DNA of 6,575 nucleotides from Actinobacteria bacterium UBA2236 (GCA_002347935.1 DDYK01000035.1:11076-17650); one strand, 5' to 3'; numbered from the stretch's first letter, positions 1-6,401 are shown. Program-made: numbers and translations. Notes: a model not told the origin generated them from the sequence alone.

Positions 1-911
1 ATGCAGGATCTGCAGGCCCAGAAGTAATTGTTGAAATCTTAACTGGCGAGAGCGGATCTGAGATTGGACGAAAGCTCGAATCACTCTCAGTTGTGAAATC
101 TTCTGCAGCTTTCTTTAAAGTTGCAGTGACCGATGCCAGGGCGAGGCGAATAGCTCCCGGCGAACACCGAATTGAAACTCGGATTCCAGCCAAGACCGCT
201 CTGGAGCAGCTCTTAGATCCTGCTCGCATTCCAAACCTAATAGTTGTCAGAGATGGGCAGCGTTTAACGGAAATATCAGAAAGCATCGCTAGCTTCGGTA
301 TCAGCAAAATAGATCTTGAAAGAAGTATCAAGACCGCTTCGCCGCCAGAAATATTCAAAACAAAGAGCATTGAAGGATTTCTCTATCCTGCACAATATTC
401 CTTCAACAAGAATGCCAAAGCGAATGAAATCATCTCGGCTATGATAAATAGGTTTTCATTTGCAACTAAGGATCTGAATTGGAATAACGAAAGAGATTTC
501 ACGCCCTTTGAGGTAATGGTTATTGCATCCCTTGTACAAACTGAGGGAACGCCGGATGTTTTTGCCAAGGTATCGCGGGTTATTTACAATCGATTAGAAA
601 AGCGCATGCCTCTTCAATTCGATTCAACAGTTCATTATGCCTTGAATCGCAGAGGGGAAATACGGGTATCAATTGTCGATACTAAAGTTAGGAATAGATA
701 CAACACATTTATCTATCCGGGACTGCCACCAGGGCCCATTGGAAGCCCAACAAGAGCAGCAATTGATGCTGCTATAGATCCTGAAGTGGGAAACTGGCTC
801 TATTTTGTTACGGTAAAGCCTTTCGATACTCGATTCACCGATTCCTATGACCAATTCTTGAAATGGAAAAGTGAATATAGGAAAAATTTTAGAGATGGGC
901 TATTTGAATGA
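1..911 (+). CDS. mltG: Endolytic murein transglycosylase MltG (YceG-like), 5' end outside window
   Basis: This is the C-terminal 302 residues of MltG, a membrane-anchored lytic transglycosylase that cuts nascent peptidoglycan strands and is thought to terminate glycan elongation. The reading frame is open from base 3, and the upstream codons read as family sequence (EVIVEILTGESGSEIGRKL), so the GTG at 93 is an internal Val codon and the true start, with the membrane anchor, lies before the window. A LysM-like N-terminal subdomain is followed by the YceG core. ASLVQTEG carries the conserved, probably catalytic Glu (codon 543-545), then VSRVIYNRL, MPLQFDSTVHYAL and YNTFIYPGLPPGPIGSPTRAAIDAA, all family hallmarks. 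The end is complete (TGA 909-911) and overlaps the aroE ATG by 4 bases, implying translational coupling. In other actinobacteria mltG also sits just before aroE, usually after alaS and ruvX. Identity is secure. Confidence 0.95.
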   Translation, partial: AGSAGPEVIVEILTGESGSEIGRKLESLSVVKSSAAFFKVAVTDARARRIAPGEHRIETRIPAKTALEQLLDPARIPNLIVVRDGQRLTEISESIASFGISKIDLERSIKTASPPEIFKTKSIEGFLYPAQYSFNKNAKANEIISAMINRFSFATKDLNWNNERDFTPFEVMVIASLVQTEGTPDVFAKVSRVIYNRLEKRMPLQFDSTVHYALNRRGEIRVSIVDTKVRNRYNTFIYPGLPPGPIGSPTRAAIDAAIDPEVGNWLYFVTVKPFDTRFTDSYDQFLKWKSEYRKNFRDGLFE

Positions 912-1717
912 CAAGGCGCGCAGCTGTCCTCGGGTCTCCAATCTCGCACTCCCTGTCTCCATTGATCCATAATTATGCTTATTTTCTTCTTGAATACCCT
1001 GCAACTTATGAAGCTATCGAGGTTAAAAGTGGCAAGCTTGAAGAGTTTCTAGCAAGAGAGTTATTGAGTCATGACTTGTTGGGCTTTTCCCTAACTATGC
1101 CTCTTAAGGAAGAGCTTATTCAAATATCAAGCCCTGCACTCCAAATCGATTTGAGGTCGCGTGAAATCAATTCAGCCAATACCATCTATAGAGATGTAGA
1201 AGGCTGGAAAGTAACGTCAACTGACGTTGAGGGTTTTCAATTTTTGTTCAGAGATATTTCTTTTTCTTCGGTGTCAATTCTCGGAGCAGGCGGCACCTCA
1301 AGGGCAGCTATTGCAGCACTTGCTGAAAGCAATGTTAATATTGAAATCTATAGAAGAAGTGCGAATAGGGATGCTTCCATAATTGCAGCAGCCTTAGGTT
1401 CAAATATAGAGATTAAGGATTGGGATAGGTGTGCTGAGGCGTGGAAGAGCGATTTAGTTATTAATACGATTCCCGCTGATCAAGTTTCCTCGCTAATTAA
1501 GGGCTATACCGCTCCAAAACTATTTTTGGATGCAACCTATTCGCCTTGGCCGCCAGGATTAACGAAATTGCAATTGGAAGCTAAAGGGTCTCTTATTTCT
1601 GGCTTCGAGTTACTAGCCGCTCAGGCTGTCTATCAGATAGCGCTAATGACTAAAGTTGAATTTGATAAAAACTGGCTATTTAGCGAGTTGATAGGCAAAT
1701 TGGATTCCTTGAAATAG
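908..1717 (+). CDS. aroE: Shikimate dehydrogenase
   Basis: Shikimate dehydrogenase reduces 3-dehydroshikimate to shikimate with NADPH, step 4 of the shikimate pathway, in the cytosol. At 269 residues it is normal length. The N-terminal substrate domain has SHSLSP (residues 13-18, shikimate-binding serines), LTMPLKE with the catalytic Lys67, Asn91 in NSANT, and the catalytic partner Asp106 in STDVEGF. The Rossmann domain has GAGGTSRA (126-133) for the dinucleotide and YRRS (148-151) where NADPH phosphate-binding residues are expected. The C-terminal GFELLAAQAVYQ motif closes the active site. The ATG at 908 overlaps the mltG stop as ATGA and gives the expected short N-terminus before the AVLGSPISHS strand. 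A YdiB or quinate dehydrogenase role is less likely given the aro-gene context. Nothing is truncated. Confidence 0.96.
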   Translation: MTRRAAVLGSPISHSLSPLIHNYAYFLLEYPATYEAIEVKSGKLEEFLARELLSHDLLGFSLTMPLKEELIQISSPALQIDLRSREINSANTIYRDVEGWKVTSTDVEGFQFLFRDISFSSVSILGAGGTSRAAIAALAESNVNIEIYRRSANRDASIIAAALGSNIEIKDWDRCAEAWKSDLVINTIPADQVSSLIKGYTAPKLFLDATYSPWPPGLTKLQLEAKGSLISGFELLAAQAVYQIALMTKVEFDKNWLFSELIGKLDSLK

Positions 1718-1740
1718 CTCTGTCTGTGGATAAGGCAGAG
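1718..1740 (+). other. Hairpin immediately after aroE
   Basis: The first 23 bases after the aroE stop can fold into an 8-bp stem, CTCTGTCT (1718-1725) with AGGCAGAG (1733-1740), including one G-U pair and a 7-base loop. No run of T follows (the next bases are TAGTAATTC), so it does not look like a classical intrinsic terminator. It could partly attenuate readthrough into the prepilin peptidase gene or stabilise the mltG-aroE transcript 3' end. The pairing is seen in the sequence; the role is a guess. Confidence 0.4.
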
Positions 1741-1771
1741 TAGTAATTCACTTAAGATTTAGAGTTTTCAT

Positions 1772-2194
1772 GTGCTTCTAGCTCATCTTCTCTGTTTTGG
1801 ATTCGTCATTTGCTTGAGGGATTACAGGGAGCATCTGATATCCAAGAGAGTTACTCACCTAGCACTTATTACTCTTGTCCCACTTGTTGATGGATCGATT
1901 TTACAAGCAGCTATAATGGGTTTCATCAATTTTGCGATTTATGCAATTTTGAAAGCGATATCACCGCAAGGTATCGGTTCTGGTGATATTAGACTTTCAA
2001 TATTGATTGGTTTCTACATCTCTGCCTTTGGCGGTGGCGAATATGAATTGATTTGGTGCAACACCGTTAGTTGGCTGGCCTGCTCTATCACTGCAATTTT
2101 CCACTTCCTCAAGCGGGAGAGTCTTAGAGAGAAACGTGTTGCATTTGCTCCCTATCTCTTTTTTGGCCTCGTATGTTATGCGATGAGTAGTTGA
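1772..2194 (+). CDS. A24-family prepilin peptidase, short form (leader peptidase only)
   Basis: This is a 140-residue polytopic membrane protein of the type IV prepilin peptidase family, aspartic proteases that remove the leader from prepilins or prepilin-like proteins at the inner face of the membrane. The two catalytic aspartates are visible: Asp17 in LRDYREHLI, and Asp72 in GIGSGDIRL, which is the GxGD motif. The C-terminal VAFAPYLFFG matches the family's AFGPFL segment. About six hydrophobic stretches are seen (roughly 2-15, 28-47, 50-62, 74-88, 92-111, 124-138). The N-terminal cysteine-rich methyltransferase domain of the long PilD form is absent, as in FlpA/TadV-type and many actinobacterial enzymes. 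GTG 1772 is the only workable start, since an in-frame TAG lies at 1760-1762; no good Shine-Dalgarno is seen. An A24 peptidase between aroE and aroC is also known in Mycobacterium (Rv2551c, from memory). Its substrate is not in this window, so Flp/Tad or type IV pilin processing is inferred only. Confidence 0.88.
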   Translation: MLLAHLLCFGFVICLRDYREHLISKRVTHLALITLVPLVDGSILQAAIMGFINFAIYAILKAISPQGIGSGDIRLSILIGFYISAFGGGEYELIWCNTVSWLACSITAIFHFLKRESLREKRVAFAPYLFFGLVCYAMSS

Positions 2195-2214
2195 GCACGC
2201 GCGAATAATAGGGA

Positions 2215-2236
2215 GCAGATTCTAGGATTAATCTGC
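2215..2236. repeat. 7-bp inverted repeat upstream of aroC, possible operator or hairpin
   Basis: GCAGATT (2215-2221) and AATCTGC (2230-2236) form a perfect dyad with an 8-base spacer; a smaller perfect palindrome, GATTAATC (2226-2233), sits inside its right half. The right arm ends within the extended -10 proposed for aroC. If transcription starts at 2249, the dyad covers about -34 to -13, where a bound repressor would block RNA polymerase. If read through from upstream, the RNA would instead carry a 7-bp hairpin 12 bases before the aroC ATG. No regulator can be named. Confidence 0.45.
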
Positions 2237-2249
2237 GATAATTCAGCAA
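2234..2249 (+). promoter_or_regulatory. Candidate extended -10 promoter giving a leaderless aroC mRNA
   Basis: TGCGATAAT (2234-2242) is an extended -10: TG, one base, then GATAAT, which matches five of six bases of TATAAT. Six bases separate it from the aroC ATG, so the normal start point falls on A2249, the first base of the start codon. No -35 resembling TTGACA is seen at the usual spacing, which is common for extended -10 promoters. aroC also lacks a Shine-Dalgarno at normal distance (the nearest AGGA, 2224-2227, is 21 bases away), consistent with leaderless translation, which is frequent in actinobacteria. This is inferred from motif geometry only. Confidence 0.45.
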
Positions 2250-3430
2250 TGAGATGGTTAACAGCAGGAGAGTCCCATGGTCCAGCTTTAGTTGGAATTC
2301 TTGAGGGAATGCCTGCTTCAGTTTCTGTAACAACTACAGATATTGATGAGGACCTTCGTCGACGCAGACTCGGATTTGGCAGGGGAGCAAGACAGAACTT
2401 CGAGGCAGATAAAGTCACAATCCTTGGGGGAGTACGGCATGGTTTAACACAAGGCGGCCCAATTGCAATTCAAATTGCAAATTCAGAGTGGCCTAAATGG
2501 GAGAAAGTTATGAGCGCAGACCCCATTGATCAATCAGAGATTGAATCACTTGGGAGAAACGCTCCACTTACTAGACCAAGGCCCGGGCATGCTGACCTAG
2601 TTGGCATCCAAAAATATGATTTTGATGATGCAAGACCTGTCTTGGAGCGGGCGTCAGCAAGAGAAACAGCTGCTCGGGTCGCACTTGGCGCCGTTGCTCG
2701 AAGATTTCTCAGGCAGGTTGGTGGAATTGAAGTATTTAGCCACGTTGTTTCAATTGGCGCAGTTAGCATTGCTGATGATTATGCGCTACCGCAGCCGACG
2801 GATCGCGAGAGCATCGATAGCGATGAAGTGCGCTCAGCATTTAAAGATATAAGTGCAAAAATGGTTGAAGAGATAAATGATGCTCATAAGAATGGTGACA
2901 CGTTAGGTGGCGTTGTCGAAGTATTGGTTTATGGATTACCGCCAGGTCTTGGTTCCCATGTTCACTGGGATAGAAGACTTGATTCTCGTCTGGCTGGAGC
3001 CCTGATGGGAATTCAAGCAATTAAGGGAGTTGAGCTTGGTGATGGATTTTCCACCGCAAGAAAGCGTGGTAGCAGCGCCCATGATGAAATAGAGAGGGAC
3101 AGTAAAGGAAACATCCGGCGCAGAACTTCTAGATCCGGTGGCACAGAGGGCGGAATGAGCACTGGAGAAGTTTTAAGGGTACGTGCTGCGATGAAACCTA
3201 TTTCGACAGTTCCTAAGGCTTTAGACACAATCGATATATCAAACGGAGAAGCAGCCAAAGCTATAAATCAGAGATCGGATGTCTGCGCTGTGCCGGCTGC
3301 CGGCATTGTTGCTGAAGCAATGGTGGCATTAGTTTTGACTGAGGCTATGCTTGAAAAATTTGGTGGAGACTCGCTTGGCGAGAGTAAGAGAAACCTAGAG
3401 GGCTATCTATCTACGATGAAAGTGAAATAA
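2249..3430 (+). CDS. aroC: Chorismate synthase
   Basis: Chorismate synthase converts EPSP to chorismate, the last step of the common aromatic pathway, by a 1,4-elimination that needs reduced FMN. The 393-residue protein is full length. It begins MRWLTAGESHGP, the usual start of the family, which fixes ATG 2249. GESHG (7-11) includes the catalytic His10; the second catalytic histidine is His114 in RPGHADLVG. ERASARETAAR (133-143) is the second family signature, and RSGGTEGG (295-302) the third, an FMN/substrate loop. RSDVCAVPAAG (342-352) contains Asp344, the position of the conserved active-site Asp. It opens the tightly packed run aroC-aroK-aroB-aroQ-efp-nusB after a 54-base gap that holds a candidate promoter and a dyad. 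AroK starts 3 bases after its stop. Flavin is presumably reduced by a separate enzyme, as in other bacteria. Confidence 0.97.
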   Translation: MRWLTAGESHGPALVGILEGMPASVSVTTTDIDEDLRRRRLGFGRGARQNFEADKVTILGGVRHGLTQGGPIAIQIANSEWPKWEKVMSADPIDQSEIESLGRNAPLTRPRPGHADLVGIQKYDFDDARPVLERASARETAARVALGAVARRFLRQVGGIEVFSHVVSIGAVSIADDYALPQPTDRESIDSDEVRSAFKDISAKMVEEINDAHKNGDTLGGVVEVLVYGLPPGLGSHVHWDRRLDSRLAGALMGIQAIKGVELGDGFSTARKRGSSAHDEIERDSKGNIRRRTSRSGGTEGGMSTGEVLRVRAAMKPISTVPKALDTIDISNGEAAKAINQRSDVCAVPAAGIVAEAMVALVLTEAMLEKFGGDSLGESKRNLEGYLSTMKVK

Positions 3431-3433
3431 GGA

Positions 3434-3937
3434 GTGCTACCGATAATTCTCATCGGACCGCCAGGAGCGGGAAAGACCTCAGTAGGAAAAGCTTTGGCAA
3501 AGAAGCTTTCTTTTACTTTTCTTGATAGCGACAAAGTGATTGAGGAAAGGAGTGGCAAAAGTATCTCGGAAATATTTATTGCCGATGGAGAGCCAGCTTT
3601 TAGAGATCTAGAGCGGGAGGCGGTAATTGATTTGCTCGAAAACCAGCGGGGCGTAATTGCACTTGGCGGTGGATCTGTCATGGATCCTGCGGTTTCTAAG
3701 AAATTGAAACCGATGGCAAACGTTGTCTTCCTCGATGTTTCAATATCCAATGCAGCTCCAAGAGTTGGGTTCAACAGAGATCGCCCCTTACTTCTTGGGA
3801 ATCCACGGCAGCAATGGATTGCTCTAATGGAAAAGCGTCGATCAACCTATGAGTCGCTTTCAAAAACGAGAGTATCAACTGATAACAAAAAACCAATTGA
3901 GGTAGCTGAAGAAATTGTGAAACTGCTCGCGCTATGA
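3434..3937 (+). CDS. aroK: Shikimate kinase
   Basis: Shikimate kinase phosphorylates the 3-OH of shikimate with ATP, step 5 of the pathway, in the cytosol. The 167-residue protein has a P-loop GPPGAGKT (8-15) with Lys14, LDSDKVIEE with Asp31 and Asp33 (Mg and shikimate binding), Arg57 in AFRDLE, the GGG shikimate-binding turn (78-80), the LID RDRPLL with Arg117, and RRSTYE (135-140) with substrate-contacting Arg136. GTG 3434 is the only possible start: the aroC TAA at 3428-3430 is in the same frame three bases upstream, and the P-loop begins at residue 8. GGAG (3431-3434) overlaps this GTG, so it cannot serve as a normally spaced ribosome binding site, and translation probably depends on ribosomes finishing aroC. 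The 3' end overlaps aroB by ATGA. Confidence 0.96.
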   Translation: MLPIILIGPPGAGKTSVGKALAKKLSFTFLDSDKVIEERSGKSISEIFIADGEPAFRDLEREAVIDLLENQRGVIALGGGSVMDPAVSKKLKPMANVVFLDVSISNAAPRVGFNRDRPLLLGNPRQQWIALMEKRRSTYESLSKTRVSTDNKKPIEVAEEIVKLLAL

Positions 3938-4962
3938 AACCGATAACTGTAAATTCTGAGAGAAGCTATCAGGTTATTTTTACTGATAATCTGAACAGAG
4001 ACTTATCCGCGCTGATCCAAGGACGCGATGTAGTGATTGTCTCTCCAAAATCAATTGTTGCTGGTTATCGTGCAAGTTTTCCAGCAGAGCATCTCTTAAT
4101 CGAGGTTGCAGATGGGGAAGAACAGAAAAGTATTCAATCTTTTGGCAAAGTAAGTGAAGAACTTGCAGCTTCCAAGTTAGATAGAAATTGTCTTATTGTT
4201 GCCGTTGGGGGAGGAGCAACTACTGATCTAGCAGGCTTTCTTGCTGCTTCATATTTGCGAGGTGTTGAATGGCTTGCCATCCCAACCTCACTTGCTGGAA
4301 TGGTTGATGCGGCAATTGGAGGGAAAACGGGGCTAAATCTAAGTGCGGGCAAGAATCTTATTGGAGCTTTTCACTCACCGAGCGCCGTGCTGATTGACCA
4401 AAGATTCTTAAGCTCACTTTCCGAGCGCGATCTCAAGTCAGGAATGGCAGAGGTAGCTAAATGCGGGTTTATTGACGATACCCAGATATTGAATCTAATA
4501 GGCGAGAACTGGAGAGATAATCTATCCGAACTCATTTATCGATCTATCGCGGTCAAGGCAAAGGTTGTTAGCGATGACTTTAAGGAATCAAATCTTCGAG
4601 AGATATTGAATTACGGCCACACGTTAGGTCATGCAATTGAGAAGCATTCCAAGTATTTCCTTCGTCATGGTGAAGCAGTAGCCCTAGGTTTAAGATTTGC
4701 AGCCCAACTCTCATTTGAATTCTCAGGACTTTCCTCCCATCATCTAGATAAGCAGAATCAAGTCTTAGACACCCTTGAACTGAATGCGAAGTACCCAAAG
4801 GGATCATGGCCAGAGTTGCTTGAGATAATGCGCAGCGACAAGAAGGTACGTGGGGGTAGACTTCGTTTTGTCACGTTAAGCGCTTTGGGAGTGCCAACCA
4901 GAGCTGAAAATATTACTGATCAGCAGTTGGAGAAAGCTTTTCTGGAAAGTATTGGGGAGTAG
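3934..4962 (+). CDS. aroB: 3-dehydroquinate synthase
   Basis: AroB closes DAHP to 3-dehydroquinate, step 2 of the shikimate pathway, using NAD and a divalent metal. At 342 residues it is near the short end of the family but intact. Visible motifs are DGEEQKS (60-66) and VGGGATTDLAGFLAASYLRG (91-110) for NAD, PTSLAGMVDAAIGGKTG (117-133), and GKNLIGAFH (139-147). The metal ligands are expected to be Glu173 (MAEVAKCGFI), His229 (NYGHTLGHAIE) and His245 (RHGEAVALG). A small change is PTSLAGMVDA where most homologues have PTTLLAMVDA. The ATG at 3934 overlaps the aroK stop, and aroQ starts on the base after its TAG, so these three genes are almost certainly translated from one mRNA. A 2-deoxy-scyllo-inosose synthase paralogue is unlikely in this setting. 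Confidence 0.96.
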   Translation: MKPITVNSERSYQVIFTDNLNRDLSALIQGRDVVIVSPKSIVAGYRASFPAEHLLIEVADGEEQKSIQSFGKVSEELAASKLDRNCLIVAVGGGATTDLAGFLAASYLRGVEWLAIPTSLAGMVDAAIGGKTGLNLSAGKNLIGAFHSPSAVLIDQRFLSSLSERDLKSGMAEVAKCGFIDDTQILNLIGENWRDNLSELIYRSIAVKAKVVSDDFKESNLREILNYGHTLGHAIEKHSKYFLRHGEAVALGLRFAAQLSFEFSGLSSHHLDKQNQVLDTLELNAKYPKGSWPELLEIMRSDKKVRGGRLRFVTLSALGVPTRAENITDQQLEKAFLESIGE

Positions 4963-5403
4963 ATGAGCGAGACAAAGGTACTAGTGCTCAACGGACCCAA
5001 TCTGTCTAGACTTGATCTTCGTGAAAAGTCCTTTTACGGCGATATTTCCTATTCTGACATTGAAGTAATCTGCCATCAAGCAGCTAGCGAACATGGGTTT
5101 CAAGTAGAGATCAAGCAGAGTAATGATGAATCGGAACTGATTAATTGGCTCCACCAAGCAGCAGATAGCAAGACTCCAGTGATCTTTAATCCTGCAGCAT
5201 TTACTCACTATTCCTACGCAATTCGTGACGCGGTAGCAATGCTTAAAGCGCCATGTATCGAGGTTCACTTAAGCAATCCGTTATCTAGAGAAGAGTTTCG
5301 TCATACCTCGGTGATTGCCGGGGTTGTGCAAGGCAGCATCGCAGGCTTTGGCCTTGAGTCATATCGCCTCGCTTTTGCTGCTCTGGGCAAATTAGTTAAA
5401 TAA
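4963..5403 (+). CDS. aroQ: 3-dehydroquinate dehydratase, type II
   Basis: Type II dehydroquinase removes water from 3-dehydroquinate to give 3-dehydroshikimate, step 3 of the pathway; the family forms dodecamers. The 146-residue protein is full length. LNGPNLSRLDLRE (9-21) with Asn13 and Arg20, the catalytic Tyr25 in FYGD, Asn76 and His82 in FNPAAFTHYS, His102 in EVHLSN, and Arg113 in REEFRH are all present. From memory, these numbers equal those of M. tuberculosis AroQ counted from Met1, with no gaps up to that point, which supports an actinobacterial origin. QSNDESELINWLHQAAD has D where many homologues have H, but the mycobacterial protein also varies there. ATG 4963 follows the aroB stop directly; GGGGAG (4954-4959) is a strong but closely spaced (3-base) ribosome binding site inside the aroB end. 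Confidence 0.96.
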   Translation: MSETKVLVLNGPNLSRLDLREKSFYGDISYSDIEVICHQAASEHGFQVEIKQSNDESELINWLHQAADSKTPVIFNPAAFTHYSYAIRDAVAMLKAPCIEVHLSNPLSREEFRHTSVIAGVVQGSIAGFGLESYRLAFAALGKLVK

Positions 5404-5429
5404 AGCCTTAAAAGGTAATCTTCGGCGCT

Positions 5430-5990
5430 ATGGCAACTACTAATGATCTTAAGAATGGCATGACCCTAGACATTGAAGGTCAACTATGGAGCGTTGTTGA
5501 ATTTCAGCATGTTAAACCAGGTAAGGGTCCGGCGTTCGTTCGTACCAAGCTTAAGAACGTTCTCTCGGGAAAAGTAGTGGAGAGAACTTTCAATGCCGGC
5601 GTTAAAGTAGATGTAGCGATTCTTGAAAAGCGCGATATGCAGTTTCTTTATAAAGATCAAGCAGGTTTTGTTTTTATGGACTCCAGCACCTATGACCAGA
5701 TGACAATCTCTCAGGAAACTGTAGGAGATGCTGCAAATTACATGCTTGAAAATACAGAGGCGATAGTCGCTGTGCACGAAGGAAATCCACTCTATGTTGA
5801 GCTTCCCGCCAATGTTCCGCTCAAAATCACCTACACCGAACCAGGTTTGCAGGGAGATCGCTCATCTGCAGGATCGAAACCAGCGACGCTTGAAACAGGC
5901 ATCACAATTCAAGTTCCCCTTTTCATTAAGCAAGACGAGGTTGTCCTAGTAGATACTCGCAATGGTGATTATCTCGGGCGCGCAAATTAA
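5430..5990 (+). CDS. efp: Translation elongation factor P
   Basis: EF-P binds ribosomes stalled at polyproline stretches and promotes peptide-bond formation. The 186-residue length is typical, with an N-terminal KOW-like domain (about 1-65) and two OB-fold domains. The ribosome-facing loop HVKPGKGPAF places Lys32 at its tip, the position modified by beta-lysine in E. coli; flanking prolines (Pro30, Pro34) resemble actinobacterial EF-P, in which the loop can act unmodified. The C-terminal signature GDRSSAGSKPATLETG and VPLFIK...VDTRNGDYLGR is intact. ATG 5430 gives the expected MATTNDLKNG start. AAAGG (5411-5415) is a possible but rather distant Shine-Dalgarno, 14 bases from the ATG. TAATCT (5416-5421) could also be a -10 that starts transcription near the ATG; I give that low weight. 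The gap after aroQ is 26 bases and nusB begins on the next base after the stop. Confidence 0.97.
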   Translation: MATTNDLKNGMTLDIEGQLWSVVEFQHVKPGKGPAFVRTKLKNVLSGKVVERTFNAGVKVDVAILEKRDMQFLYKDQAGFVFMDSSTYDQMTISQETVGDAANYMLENTEAIVAVHEGNPLYVELPANVPLKITYTEPGLQGDRSSAGSKPATLETGITIQVPLFIKQDEVVLVDTRNGDYLGRAN

Positions 5991-6401
5991 GTGAGCAGCC
6001 GCTCTAAGGCAAGAAAAGCCGCACTAGATCTGCTTTATGAAAGTGATATCAGAAAAGCTAGCGTAGCTGATTTGTTGTTTAAGAGGATTACCGAGATGGA
6101 TTATGAAGCTAGGGAATTCACCAAAGAATTGATCTCTGGAATTGATTCTAACCGGCGCAAAATTGATGAGTTGATTGCTACTTACGCTCAAGGCTGGGAT
6201 ATGGATCGAATGCCAGTTCTGGATAGAAATATCCTACGTCTTGCAATCTTTGAACTGCTCTGGTCAAAGACAGTACCCGAAGCAGTTGCTATAAGCGAGG
6301 CATTAGAGCTGGCGACAAGTTTTTCTACAGAGGAGTCAAGTAAGTACATAAATGGAGTTTTGAGCAAGGTGTTAGAGATTAAGCCTGACCTTGTCCTTTA
6401 A
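5991..6401 (+). CDS. nusB: Transcription antitermination factor NusB
   Basis: NusB pairs with NusE (ribosomal protein S10) on boxA RNA and helps RNA polymerase complete rRNA operons. The 136-residue all-helical protein is full length. It shows the N-terminal basic helix RSKARKAALDLLYESD (4-19), used for RNA binding, and the C-terminal block LDRNILRLAIFELL (77-90), VPEAVAISEALELA (95-108) and FSTEESSKYINGVL (111-124), equivalent to the family's FVNGVL motif. GTG 5991 follows the efp TAA (5988-5990) in the same frame, so no earlier start is possible. No Shine-Dalgarno is seen, which suggests coupling to efp translation. Its last 23 bases are also the 3' end of the minus-strand regulator gene. 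efp-nusB adjacency is a common actinobacterial arrangement. Confidence 0.96.
   Translation: MSSRSKARKAALDLLYESDIRKASVADLLFKRITEMDYEAREFTKELISGIDSNRRKIDELIATYAQGWDMDRMPVLDRNILRLAIFELLWSKTVPEAVAISEALELATSFSTEESSKYINGVLSKVLEIKPDLVL

Noticed and set aside
93..95. GTG at 93 as the start of the first gene
   Set aside because: The same frame is open back to base 3 and the extra residues (EILTGESGSEIGRKL) match MltG sequence, so the gene is cut by the window edge and this GTG is internal.
1730..1771. Promoter before the prepilin peptidase gene (TAAGAT at 1753-1758)
   Set aside because: It matches only a loose TAnnnT pattern, has no -35 or extended -10, and is not placed at leaderless distance from the GTG; such matches are frequent by chance in AT-rich DNA.
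1718..2248. Aromatic amino acid attenuator or riboswitch in the gaps flanking the peptidase gene
   Set aside because: Each gap is only 54 bases, with no leader peptide rich in Trp, Phe or Tyr codons and no alternative pair of hairpins.
3403..3774. 123-codon minus-strand open frame across the aroC-aroK junction
   Set aside because: It lies antisense to two secure genes, its translation is low-complexity and Ser/Pro-rich with no recognisable motif, and it is best explained as a shadow of aroK codons.
4981..5268. 95-codon minus-strand open frame inside aroQ
   Set aside because: It is antisense to a complete type II dehydroquinase; its composition looks random and there is no supporting context.
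5484..5777. 97-codon minus-strand open frame inside efp
   Set aside because: It is wholly antisense to a highly conserved gene and has no recognisable domain.
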